DNA from: Candidatus Gastranaerophilales bacterium
GTDB lineage: Bacteria; Cyanobacteriota; Vampirovibrionia; Gastranaerophilales; Gastranaerophilaceae
Assembly (NCBI GenBank): GCA_944324475.1
Contig: CALUWK010000001.1
Location: forward strand, 89,744-153,743
Direction of reading: 5' to 3'
Length of the DNA: 64,000 nucleotides
The notes beneath the pieces were generated by a model that was given only the letters and a program-made list of their open reading frames with translations, ran no database searches and was not told the origin of the DNA. The position numbers and the translations under genes were made by a program. This document shows, in pieces, positions 1 to 7,462 of this stretch (position 1 is its first letter; the number at the start of each line of letters is the position of its first letter).

Positions 1-2
1 AG

Positions 3-68
3 GACAAATTAGAATTATTCAAATTATATTTTAGTTATGTTATTTTTTATATTAGAATTAAGTTATGA
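3..68 (+). CDS. possible 3' end of an upstream gene (partial)
   Basis: The third forward frame is open from the left edge to a TGA at 66-68, giving 21 hydrophobic and aromatic residues ending in RIKL. The stop overlaps the ATG of the next gene (65) as ATGA, a typical coupled junction, and the next gene has no clear ribosome binding site of its own. This suggests the tail of an upstream gene, but 21 codons are too few to be sure and no family can be named. Confidence 0.3.
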   Translation, partial: DKLELFKLYFSYVIFYIRIKL

Positions 69-403
69 TTAAATATTTAACACCAATTATTTTATTAACA
101 ATTTCAAATATTTTTATGACGTTTGCTTGGTATGGGCATTTGAGGTATAAAAGCTCTGCTTTGTGGGTTGTTATATTGGTTTCTTGGTTGATTGCTTTTT
201 TTGAATATTGTTTTCAGGTTCCTGCGAATCGTTTTGGACATGAGGTTTACAATGTTGTTCAATTGAAGACAATTCAAGAAGTTATAACTTTAATTATATT
301 TTCACTTTTTAGTGTGTTATATTTAAAAGAACATTTTCGTTGGAATTATTTAATCGGTTTCATTTTTATTGTTCTTGCTGTATTTTTTATATTTAAAAAA
401 TGA
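65..403 (+). CDS. DMT-family small membrane protein (DUF486)
   Basis: A 112-residue protein with four hydrophobic segments (roughly residues 5-22, 32-50, 70-88 and 93-110). The first half carries the FMTFAWYGHL motif and the middle has FEYCFQVPANR, both typical of the DUF486 branch of drug/metabolite transporters. These proteins have the size of a half-transporter, like the small multidrug resistance family, and presumably act as dimers in the inner membrane. The substrate is unknown. It is followed 14 bases later by an MFS transporter on the same strand. Confidence 0.8.
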   Translation: MIKYLTPIILLTISNIFMTFAWYGHLRYKSSALWVVILVSWLIAFFEYCFQVPANRFGHEVYNVVQLKTIQEVITLIIFSLFSVLYLKEHFRWNYLIGFIFIVLAVFFIFKK

Positions 404-417
404 TTTTGGTATAATTT

Positions 418-1659
418 ATGACACTTCATCAAAAACATCACTATAGGTTTATTTTAATATTTATTGCAACTATATTTTATTTCTTGGCTAATGTTCAAAG
501 AACGGCAATTCCAGGAGCTATATTTGATATTTTGCAGAGTGATTTTTCTGCTTGCGCATCTAAAATTACACTTCTTGGAGCTATATTTTGTTATATATAT
601 GCTATAACTCAACTTTTTGTCGGACTTATGGTGGATAAAATTGGTGGTTTCAGAGTTATTGCAATAGGAAGTATTATGTTTGCGATAGGTTCTATTGTTT
701 TTCCTCATTCGTCAACTGTTATGGGTTTATATTTGTCAAGGGCTTTTATGGGATTTGGAGCTGCAACATTTTATTTAAGTGTAATTAGAGAGGTAAAAAA
801 ATACGCAAAAGACAGGAATTTTTCACTTGCAGTCTCTTATATTTTATTTATAGGTTATAGTGGTGGAATTATTGCAAATGCTCCTTTTGTAATGTGCGTT
901 AATGAAATAGGATGGAGAAATTCTCTGTATTTGTTGGGTTTTTTAACTTTATTGCTTGCTATTATTTACCTTATTGTGTTATACATATTTAAACCAGTTC
1001 ACATAGAATCAGATACACACCTTTCTTTTGCGCCTTTTAGGGAGGTTTTATCGAATAAAAAGAATATAAATGTTTTTTTGTTTGGTAGTATTAACTATGG
1101 ACTTTATTATGTTTTACAAACGGTAATAGGAAAGAAATTTTTAGAGGATTTTTGTAATATAAGTGGAAATAAAGCTGCAATAATTCTATCCTTAATGGCT
1201 GTTATTTCTGCTTTTGCTGGAACAATTACAGCTATTATATCAAAGTGTATTCATAATAGGCGTTCGGTAATTTTTAAAACTTTTGCAGTGTTATCTTTTA
1301 TGTCGGTGTTATCAATTACTTTATTACTTATTTTTGACATTCAAACAAAATTTATTGCTTTAATATTTTGTATACCTTCGTTTATTGGGAGTATATCTCC
1401 GCTTTTAATCACAACATTACACCTTTTAAATAGATATGAAGTCTCTGCAACTGCAGTTAGTATACAAAATTTTGGTTTTTTTATGATGGTTGGCATTTTA
1501 GGAATGTTATCAGGTATGCTTATGAATGTTTTTCAACCTGAAAATATAAAGGGTGTTTTGGTATATTCAAATAAATCGTATTTGCTTGTATTTTTATTGT
1601 TTTTAATTTTAAGTTTATTTGAGTTATTTTACGCTTTTAAGATTAAAGATTATAATTAA
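418..1659 (+). CDS. major facilitator superfamily transporter
   Basis: A 413-residue protein with about twelve hydrophobic segments in two groups of six. After the second segment comes the loop GLMVDKIGGFRV, the MFS motif A (G-x-L-x-D-x-x-G). This is a secondary transporter of the inner membrane; the substrate cannot be told from sequence, although the general look resembles the organic-anion/hexose-phosphate and nitrate-type branches. The start ATG lies three bases after a TATAAT-like string and there is no Shine-Dalgarno sequence. The 3' end overlaps the convergent next gene by 17 bp. Confidence 0.8.
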   Translation: MTLHQKHHYRFILIFIATIFYFLANVQRTAIPGAIFDILQSDFSACASKITLLGAIFCYIYAITQLFVGLMVDKIGGFRVIAIGSIMFAIGSIVFPHSSTVMGLYLSRAFMGFGAATFYLSVIREVKKYAKDRNFSLAVSYILFIGYSGGIIANAPFVMCVNEIGWRNSLYLLGFLTLLLAIIYLIVLYIFKPVHIESDTHLSFAPFREVLSNKKNINVFLFGSINYGLYYVLQTVIGKKFLEDFCNISGNKAAIILSLMAVISAFAGTITAIISKCIHNRRSVIFKTFAVLSFMSVLSITLLLIFDIQTKFIALIFCIPSFIGSISPLLITTLHLLNRYEVSATAVSIQNFGFFMMVGILGMLSGMLMNVFQPENIKGVLVYSNKSYLLVFLLFLILSLFELFYAFKIKDYN

Positions 1660-2344
1660 AGTGTTTGCTTTTTTTTAAGTAAAAATTAATTCTGTCTTTA
1701 GGTAAATACATGTAAGCTTGTCTTGGGCCGTTGTATGCGCCATAGTAGTTTAAGGATTGCATTCCTTGGCGTATTTTTTCTTCAATTTCTCTATCAATAG
1801 CTCTAAAACCTCTGATATAACTTGCAGGGATATTTAAGTTATATGCCTTGTAGCCGTCTTCGCTGGGACAGCTTTCGTATTCTTTAGATGTATTTTTGGC
1901 ATTTATCACGATGCAGCCTTTAGAGCCATTGTGCTTACTAAATTTAACAGCTTCACTAATTAAAAAGTTTCTCTCTGATTTGTTTTTAGCTGATATTTCT
2001 TCTATTACTATGGGTCCATTTTTAGTTTTTTTATAAAATTCATCACTGAAATAAAATTCATTTTTACCAGAAAAACGAAGTTTCATTGAAGCAGTTTCTT
2101 CCCCATTTTCATTATATATAAAATATTGTGTCTCATTTATGGTTTTAACTTTTTTCTTTTCATTTCCTATTTTTATAATTCTGGATATATTTGTATTATT
2201 TCCTTTGTTGCGTATAAAGCAATCAACTACAGCATCTTGACCAAAATTTTTATAGTAGTCTAAAAAAATTAAATCCTTGATTTTACCAAAGGGGATATTT
2301 GTATTTTTATAGTTTTTAATTAAATTTATATTTTGTATTTGCAT
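1643..2344 (-). CDS. hypothetical protein, weak GNAT-like features
   Basis: A 233-residue soluble protein that I do not recognise as a named family. There is no signal peptide or membrane segment. The middle part (about 105-160) reads as a strand (VIEEIS), then a helix with SEAVKFSKHNGSKG, then a strand (CIVINAK), which resembles the acetyl-CoA-binding half of GNAT acetyltransferases, but the usual R/Q-x-x-G-x-G/A loop is not visible. The C-terminus is rich in Tyr, Arg and Lys. It is transcribed towards the MFS gene and overlaps its end. Function unknown. Confidence 0.6.
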   Translation of the reverse strand: MQIQNINLIKNYKNTNIPFGKIKDLIFLDYYKNFGQDAVVDCFIRNKGNNTNISRIIKIGNEKKKVKTINETQYFIYNENGEETASMKLRFSGKNEFYFSDEFYKKTKNGPIVIEEISAKNKSERNFLISEAVKFSKHNGSKGCIVINAKNTSKEYESCPSEDGYKAYNLNIPASYIRGFRAIDREIEEKIRQGMQSLNYYGAYNGPRQAYMYLPKDRINFYLKKSKHFNYNL

Positions 2345-2399
2345 AAAAAACCTTTCTTTTGTATTTTTTAAAAAACAGTAAAAGAAAAAGATTGCTAAT

Positions 2400-4190
2400 T
2401 TATGAAGAAAAAATTTTCATTTCGCAGTTTTTGCAATCAAAAATAAGAGGATATTTTATGCCTTTTTCATCTTCTAGGTATAATTTTTCATTATTTTTGC
2501 ATCCTAAAAAAGCTTTTTTTAAGCAGTGTTTTGTCGTCATCAATTCTTTATTTTTTCTATTTGTTAAACTTTCGAAACTATTTTCAATAATTTTACAATT
2601 TAAAAGTTCATAAAATTCTTTTGCTTTTTTATTGTGAACATTTAATTTATAATCCCCTTGTTTTATTGGATAGTCAGTTAAATTGAGAGGCTTTTGTTTT
2701 TTTGTCTTATAATTTTTTAGGATTTTTTCACTTAATTTATTTAAAATTTCTCGTCTGATTTCGTTTATTTTGCTTACAGGTATAAAGGGTAGTGTATCGG
2801 TTTTAAATTCAATTTTTCTTACTATATATGGAGTATCTGTTGTTTTAGATATTGATTTTATAAAATTTTCTTTCATTTTTTCTTGGTTTTTTGCAATTTC
2901 GTCAAAATTAAAATCAAGAGTTATTTTGTTATTATTTATATCTTTTGTTTCTATTTTGTTTTGAAAAATGTTGAAATCTATTTCTAATTTTCTTGTTGTT
3001 TTTGAATTTTCAAGAATTTTGTTAAATTTTACATCCAAATTTCTGTATATTTTTGTGCCTGTTTTTAAAAATGCATTGTCGAGCTTTTTGTTTGGATATA
3101 TTTTTGTTAGATTTTTTATTTTTTCAATTTTGTTTACTGAAAATCCGTTCGATTCGCTTTCATTGATTATTAAGAGCCCGTCTTGGGGATTTATTTCTTT
3201 ATTGGTTTTAATTATTAAACCTTTTTCAAAAGTTGATTCAATTATTCCTATATATTCTCCTAGTGATTTTGGTGTAGTGAAGTTATAGATGTTATCTTTT
3301 TTATTAAATAAATAATCATCACAAAAACCCCTATTAAATGATTTTTCAAGATTTGCTTCAAAATCTTTGATAATTATCCCATGGCTTGTTCTGGGGTATT
3401 TTTCAAGGAGATTGTTGTAGTATAAAACAACATTTTTTACATAGTTTTTATCTTTTAATCTTCCTTCGATTTTAAAAGACGTTACTCCTGCTTTTACTAG
3501 TTTATTGAGGTGTTTGGATAAATTGTTATCTTTTAGAGAAAGTAAGTATTTATTTTTAACTATATATTTTTTATCTTCTGTTACAAGGGAATAGCGTTTT
3601 CTGCATGCTTGAGCGCATTCTCCTCTATTTGCGCTTCTTTTTCCTATGTATTCAGATAAATAGCACTGTCCTGAGTAGCATACACATAATGCTCCATGGA
3701 TAAAGTGTTCTAGTTCAATGTTTGTGTTTTTTTTAATTTCCTCAATTTTTTCTATAGATAACTCTCTTGCTAAAATTGCTCTTTTAAAACCTATATTTTC
3801 TAAAAATTTTATTTTTTCAACTGTTCTATTGTCGCATTGTGTGCTTGCATGGAGAATTATTGGAGGGATTTCATTTTTGCAGGCCAAATATAAAATCCCA
3901 AAGTCTTGAATTATAATGGCATCTGTTTTTATTTCATATAATTTTTGAATTAATTTTTTGCATTTTTCTAATTCTTCATTATTTAAAATGGTGTTTAAAG
4001 TTACATAGACCTTAACATTGAAAAGGTGGGCATAATTTATTATTTTTTCAAGAGATTCTATAGAATTAGAAGCATTTTTTCTTGCTCCATAATTAATTGA
4101 GCCGATATATATTGCGTCTGCTCCGGAATTTATTGCATTTATTGCACACTCATAGTTTTTTGCAGGTGCTAAAAGTTCCAGTTTTTTCAT
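2400..4190 (-). CDS. U32 family protein, RlhA-like (tRNA/rRNA hydroxylation)
   Basis: A 596-residue protein of the peptidase U32 family. It opens with ELLAPAKN and GADAIYIG, has the HASTQCD strand, and carries the Cys-rich U32 signature around residues 165-200 (HGALCVCYSGQC, then CAQACR). The region after about residue 300 matches the DUF3656-type insertion, and the C-terminal LMTTKHCL plus two late cysteines are also typical. Proteins of this architecture (E. coli RlhA, 653 residues) form 5-hydroxycytidine in 23S rRNA, while shorter relatives (TrhP/TrhO-type pathways) hydroxylate tRNA. The length and DUF3656 favour the RlhA type; the exact RNA target is an inference. Confidence 0.85.
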   Translation of the reverse strand: MKKLELLAPAKNYECAINAINSGADAIYIGSINYGARKNASNSIESLEKIINYAHLFNVKVYVTLNTILNNEELEKCKKLIQKLYEIKTDAIIIQDFGILYLACKNEIPPIILHASTQCDNRTVEKIKFLENIGFKRAILARELSIEKIEEIKKNTNIELEHFIHGALCVCYSGQCYLSEYIGKRSANRGECAQACRKRYSLVTEDKKYIVKNKYLLSLKDNNLSKHLNKLVKAGVTSFKIEGRLKDKNYVKNVVLYYNNLLEKYPRTSHGIIIKDFEANLEKSFNRGFCDDYLFNKKDNIYNFTTPKSLGEYIGIIESTFEKGLIIKTNKEINPQDGLLIINESESNGFSVNKIEKIKNLTKIYPNKKLDNAFLKTGTKIYRNLDVKFNKILENSKTTRKLEIDFNIFQNKIETKDINNNKITLDFNFDEIAKNQEKMKENFIKSISKTTDTPYIVRKIEFKTDTLPFIPVSKINEIRREILNKLSEKILKNYKTKKQKPLNLTDYPIKQGDYKLNVHNKKAKEFYELLNCKIIENSFESLTNRKNKELMTTKHCLKKAFLGCKNNEKLYLEDEKGIKYPLIFDCKNCEMKIFSS

Positions 4191-4286
4191 AAGAAAATTA
4201 TACCAAAAAAATGTTTATACACTTTCGATATGATAGACAAATAATGAAGCAAATAGTATTATTTACATAGGAAAGTATATTCAAAA

Positions 4287-5261
4287 ATGGAAGATCAAGA
4301 TTTTAATTTAGATGAAGGTGTAAAAGATGTTCCGGAATTTAATCTCGAAGTTTCGGTGTCTGATGAATTTAAAAGAGGATGTAAATTATATAATTTTAGA
4401 CGTCCCGATAAGTTCTCTAAAGAACATTTAAAAGCCTTGCAGGATATTCATAGGGATTTTGCACGTCACTTAGCAACGGTTTTAACTGGATATTTGAGAA
4501 TGGAAGTTGAAATAGATGTTATTTCGGTTGATCAGTTGACTTATGAAGAGTATATTTGCTCAATGCCATCACATGTTCAAAACATGATTTTTAAACTTAA
4601 TCCTCTTTCAGGAGAGATTTCTATGGGAATGAGCCCTGAGGTCTTAGCTGTTGTATTGGATAGAATGCTCGGTGGTTCTGGGGTAGTTAATGATCACAAC
4701 AGAGAGTTAACTCAAATAGAAGAACTTTTAACTACAAAATTTGTTGAAAAAATTATAAAAATATTAGAAGAAGCTTGGGGGACTATTTTACCTGTAAAAT
4801 CTGAATTTGTGACATTAGCAAACGGTTATCACTCTGTTCCTATCACAACAAGTGGTGAAATAGTGACTTTGATTTCGTTTGAAGTTCGTTTAGGCCAGAA
4901 GAACTTTGGTTTAATGAATATATGTTTTCCTTACCCTGTTTTGGAGACTGTTTTGCCGAAATTGACTCCGCAATATATATATCAACATACGAGTGTTGCA
5001 GCAAATGAAATAGGAAAAAATGAAACTTTAGAAAAAATTAAGAGTGCGGAGCTTGAGGTACAAGTTGTTCTTGGAATGGCAAAGGTTGAAATTAATGATG
5101 TATTGGATTTAAAAGTTGATGATGTTATAAAATTGGAACAAAAATTAGATAAAGAACTTATTGCTTGCGTAAATAAAAAAAGAAAGTTTTTTGTTGTTCC
5201 GGGTGAAATTCAAAATAAAATTTGTGTAAAAATTGTTGATCAATATCTTGAAAAGGAGTAA
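4287..5261 (+). CDS. fliM: flagellar motor switch protein FliM
   Basis: A 324-residue FliM. After an acidic N-terminal segment, which in the family binds phosphorylated CheY, comes the CheC-like middle domain (about 45-235) with the family signatures FARHLATVLTGYLR and GGSGV. A SpoA domain fills the C-terminus (about 245-322), where FliM joins FliN. It sits in the cytoplasmic C-ring and sets rotation direction. It is followed after three bases by fliN and then by a receiver-domain gene, so the three form a switch operon. The first ATG with an upstream AGGAAAG is used as the start. Confidence 0.93.
   Translation: MEDQDFNLDEGVKDVPEFNLEVSVSDEFKRGCKLYNFRRPDKFSKEHLKALQDIHRDFARHLATVLTGYLRMEVEIDVISVDQLTYEEYICSMPSHVQNMIFKLNPLSGEISMGMSPEVLAVVLDRMLGGSGVVNDHNRELTQIEELLTTKFVEKIIKILEEAWGTILPVKSEFVTLANGYHSVPITTSGEIVTLISFEVRLGQKNFGLMNICFPYPVLETVLPKLTPQYIYQHTSVAANEIGKNETLEKIKSAELEVQVVLGMAKVEINDVLDLKVDDVIKLEQKLDKELIACVNKKRKFFVVPGEIQNKICVKIVDQYLEKE
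5251..5258 (+). promoter_or_regulatory. ribosome binding site deciding a TTG start for fliN
   Basis: AAAAGGAG ends six bases before TTG at 5265 but twelve bases before the first in-frame ATG at 5271. The spacing favours the TTG. The site lies inside the last codons and stop of fliM, so translation of the two is probably coupled. Confidence 0.55.
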
Positions 5262-5264
5262 AAC

Positions 5265-5582
5265 TTGTCAATGGAGCCTAAAAATCTTGATATAACTAAG
5301 CTTGAAAGTGTTGAAAAACCGGTAAAGGTTGCTAAATCAAAAACGTACAGCCTTTTACTTGATGTTGAGCTTGAGTTATCTGCAATTTTGGGGGAGACAG
5401 ATATATCATTGAAAAAAGTTTTAGATTTAACTAAAGGCTCAATTATTGAACTTGATAACAAGACAGTTGAGCCGATTAAGCTTCTTGCAAATGGTTCCGA
5501 AGTTGCAAGGGGTGAAGTTGTAATTATTGAGGATAATTTTGGTTTAAGGATTACAGATATTTCAGAAAAGAGTGTAATTTAG
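5265..5582 (+). CDS. fliN: flagellar motor switch protein FliN
   Basis: A 105-residue protein consisting of a short lead followed by one SpoA domain (about 25-100). The typical FliN pattern is visible: DVELELSAILGET, then LKKVLDLTKGSIIELD, then the closing GEVVIIEDNFGLRI. FliN forms the lower part of the C-ring with FliM and is the docking site for FliH-FliI during export. It lies directly downstream of fliM. The preferred start is TTG at 5265; the ATG at 5271 would shorten it by two residues. Confidence 0.93.
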   Translation: MSMEPKNLDITKLESVEKPVKVAKSKTYSLLLDVELELSAILGETDISLKKVLDLTKGSIIELDNKTVEPIKLLANGSEVARGEVVIIEDNFGLRITDISEKSVI

Positions 5583-5593
5583 TTGGTGTAATT

Positions 5594-6154
5594 ATGAGTG
5601 AAAAAAAAGTTGAAATAAATACAAATATATTAAAAGAAGTATTTAAAATAGCAGGAATGAAGCCTCCTCAAGATATTTCAGATGAAAATCTTTTAGAAGC
5701 CGTTTATAAAATTAAGCATATTAATGAGTCTGAAGTTCAGGATGAAGTTCATCCTGAAGGGTTTACCCCTTCATCAAATAATATTTTGGTTATAGATGAT
5801 ATTGGTGTTGTCACGTATCAGTTAAAAATATTGTTAAGGAATTTAGGGTATAATGTTCAAGTTGCAAAGGATATTTTTAGCGGATTGAATACCTTTGTTC
5901 GTTCTAATTATGCGTTTGTTATAATGGATTTATTTGTTTCTACTGAACAAGAAGGTTATACTCTTTTAAATGAAACAAAAAAAATAATTACAAAAAATAA
6001 TCTTGATACTAAAATTGTTGTTATAACGGCATCAAATAAAGCTGAAAATAGGGTGAAATGTTTGAATGGTGGTGCTGATATATTTTTAAAAAAAGATGCT
6101 GGTTGGCAAGATAAATTGCTTGAATTAATAGAGAATTTTCAACCAAGGGCTTAA
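5594..6154 (+). CDS. receiver-domain response regulator with N-terminal extension
   Basis: A 186-residue protein. Residues 1-55 form an unrecognised helical lead; residues 60-183 are a CheY-like receiver. The acidic pair (VIDD), the phospho-acceptor Asp (VIMDLF), the switch Thr (VITAS) and the conserved Lys (FLKKD) are all present, so it should be phosphorylatable. There is no output domain. The position immediately after fliM-fliN suggests it acts on or near the motor switch, in the manner of CheY, but the N-terminal extension is not part of standard CheY. The gap to fliN is 11 bases. Confidence 0.88.
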   Translation: MSEKKVEINTNILKEVFKIAGMKPPQDISDENLLEAVYKIKHINESEVQDEVHPEGFTPSSNNILVIDDIGVVTYQLKILLRNLGYNVQVAKDIFSGLNTFVRSNYAFVIMDLFVSTEQEGYTLLNETKKIITKNNLDTKIVVITASNKAENRVKCLNGGADIFLKKDAGWQDKLLELIENFQPRA

Positions 6155-6211
6155 TAACTTGTTAATTAATGTAAAGAATTTTTTAAAATTTAATTAATTA
6201 ACTGTTTAAAA

Positions 6212-6241
6212 TTGAATATAAATATTTTTTGATACTATAAT
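6212..6241 (+). promoter_or_regulatory. promoter of coaD, probably leaderless
   Basis: TTGAAT at 6212-6217, an 18-base spacer and TATAAT at 6236-6241. A start point seven or eight bases further falls at about 6248-6249, the A of the coaD ATG. No Shine-Dalgarno sequence is present between the box and the start codon. Confidence 0.5.
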
Positions 6242-6248
6242 ATGAATT

Positions 6249-6758
6249 ATGATAGATTCATCATTTGATAAAAAAATTGCGCTTTATCCGGGAAGTTTTG
6301 ATCCTATTACAAACGGACATATTGATGTGCTTGAAAGAGCACGTAGAATGTTTGATTTTGTTGTGATAGCAGTTTTAAATAACCCTGAAAAGAAATCTTT
6401 TCTTTCAACTCCTGTTCGAGTTGATTTAATTAAAGAAGCAGTTAAAGATATGGAAAATGTTTCTGTAGCAAGCTTTGACGGTCTTACAGTTGAATATGCA
6501 AAACAGATTGGAGCAAATTTTTTAATTAGGGGCTTAAGAACAATTACAGATTTTGAATATGAAGTTCAGTTATGCCAGACTAATCAGGTAATTGCTCCTG
6601 ATATAGATACGGTGTTTTTGTCGACACGTCCTGAACATAATTTTATTTCTTCAAGTATAGTAAAGGAATTATCTAATTATAAAACAGATATTTCTAAATT
6701 TGTTCCAAAAAATGTGGTAGAATATTTACAAGATGATTTAAGAAAGGTTTTAAAGTAA
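6249..6758 (+). CDS. coaD: phosphopantetheine adenylyltransferase
   Basis: A 169-residue CoaD, the usual length. It transfers AMP from ATP to 4'-phosphopantetheine to give dephospho-CoA in coenzyme A synthesis. The nucleotidyltransferase signature YPGSFDPITNGH (T/HxGH type) is near the N-terminus, the substrate-binding LIRGLRTITDFEYE is at about 90-105, and the closing FISSSIVKEL motif (ISST/SxxR type) is at about 130-140. The gene begins a new unit after the flagellar switch genes and is followed two bases later by a coiled-coil protein. Confidence 0.96.
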   Translation: MIDSSFDKKIALYPGSFDPITNGHIDVLERARRMFDFVVIAVLNNPEKKSFLSTPVRVDLIKEAVKDMENVSVASFDGLTVEYAKQIGANFLIRGLRTITDFEYEVQLCQTNQVIAPDIDTVFLSTRPEHNFISSSIVKELSNYKTDISKFVPKNVVEYLQDDLRKVLK

Positions 6759-6759
6759 A

Positions 6760-7326
6760 ATGACTGAATCAGTAAATAAAATGTTTGATTTAATAGATGA
6801 TTTAAGTACGTTGTGTGATGATGGTATACCGATTTTTCCTGGTCGTATGATTGTTAATACTAAAGAACTTTATAAAATCGTTAATGCTTTTCCTAATGCA
6901 ATTTCTGATGAAATTCAAGATGCAAGAATAATTTTGAAGAAAAAAGATGAAATTATCCAAGATGCAAAACTTAAAGCAGAAAGAATTATTCAGGATGCTG
7001 AAAATGAAAGATATAAACTTTTAAATGAGTCCAGTTTGAATAAAGCAATGGAAGAACATGCCGAAAAATTTAGACAGACAGTTTTTGAAGAATGTCAACA
7101 AATAAAAATGGCTGCTTTTAATGAAGCTCAAGAGCTTAGGCTTAATGCTAAAAATGATTCAATTAGAATGAAAGAAGAATCTCAAGAGTATGCGCAGGCG
7201 CTTTTAAATAATTTAGAGCAAGATTTAAATAGATTGTACCAAGTTGTTATGAATGGTCAACAAAGACTTCAAGAAATGAAATCTAATGATTCTATCCAAC
7301 AGATGGGTATGGAGCAACATAAATAG
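6760..7326 (+). CDS. coiled-coil protein, ATP synthase b / DivIVA-like
   Basis: A 188-residue protein with a small N-terminal domain (about 1-50, containing FPGRMIVN) and a long Glu/Lys/Gln-rich coiled coil from about residue 55 to 175. Proteins of this pattern (PF-type 'ATPase' or DivIVA-like) often sit next to coaD in Clostridia and cyanobacteria, and are annotated by resemblance to ATP synthase subunit b or V-type subunit E. No catalytic motif is visible, so a structural or scaffold role is the safe guess. It starts one base after the coaD stop and is surely co-transcribed. Confidence 0.75.
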   Translation: MTESVNKMFDLIDDLSTLCDDGIPIFPGRMIVNTKELYKIVNAFPNAISDEIQDARIILKKKDEIIQDAKLKAERIIQDAENERYKLLNESSLNKAMEEHAEKFRQTVFEECQQIKMAAFNEAQELRLNAKNDSIRMKEESQEYAQALLNNLEQDLNRLYQVVMNGQQRLQEMKSNDSIQQMGMEQHK

Positions 7327-7462
7327 TTTCAGGGTGATTAGAATTTGACAGTATTATTTCTTTATATTCATTTTTGTTAAAATCTATACCCCAGTTTTTT
7401 GTGTTTAATTTTTTGTATTTCATTTTTTTCTTTTTGATTGAATTGGGGCGCATATCTTTCAT
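7292..7462 (-). CDS. possible small protein coupled to the AMIN gene
   Basis: A 56-codon frame whose ATG overlaps the TAA of the preceding minus-strand gene as TAATG, a classic coupling arrangement. The product is very basic at its start (MKDMRPNSIKKKKMKYKK), then reads WGIDFN and ends in APYPSVG. It fills the gap left of 7462 and overlaps the convergent coiled-coil gene by 35 bp. No family is recognised, and the size leaves open that it is chance. Confidence 0.4.
   Translation of the reverse strand: MKDMRPNSIKKKKMKYKKLNTKNWGIDFNKNEYKEIILSNSNHPETIYVAPYPSVG

Noticed and set aside
400..420. TATAAT at 410-415 as a leaderless promoter of the MFS gene
   Set aside because: The box ends only two bases before the ATG, so a start point would fall inside or after the start codon, and no -35 element is visible at the right distance.
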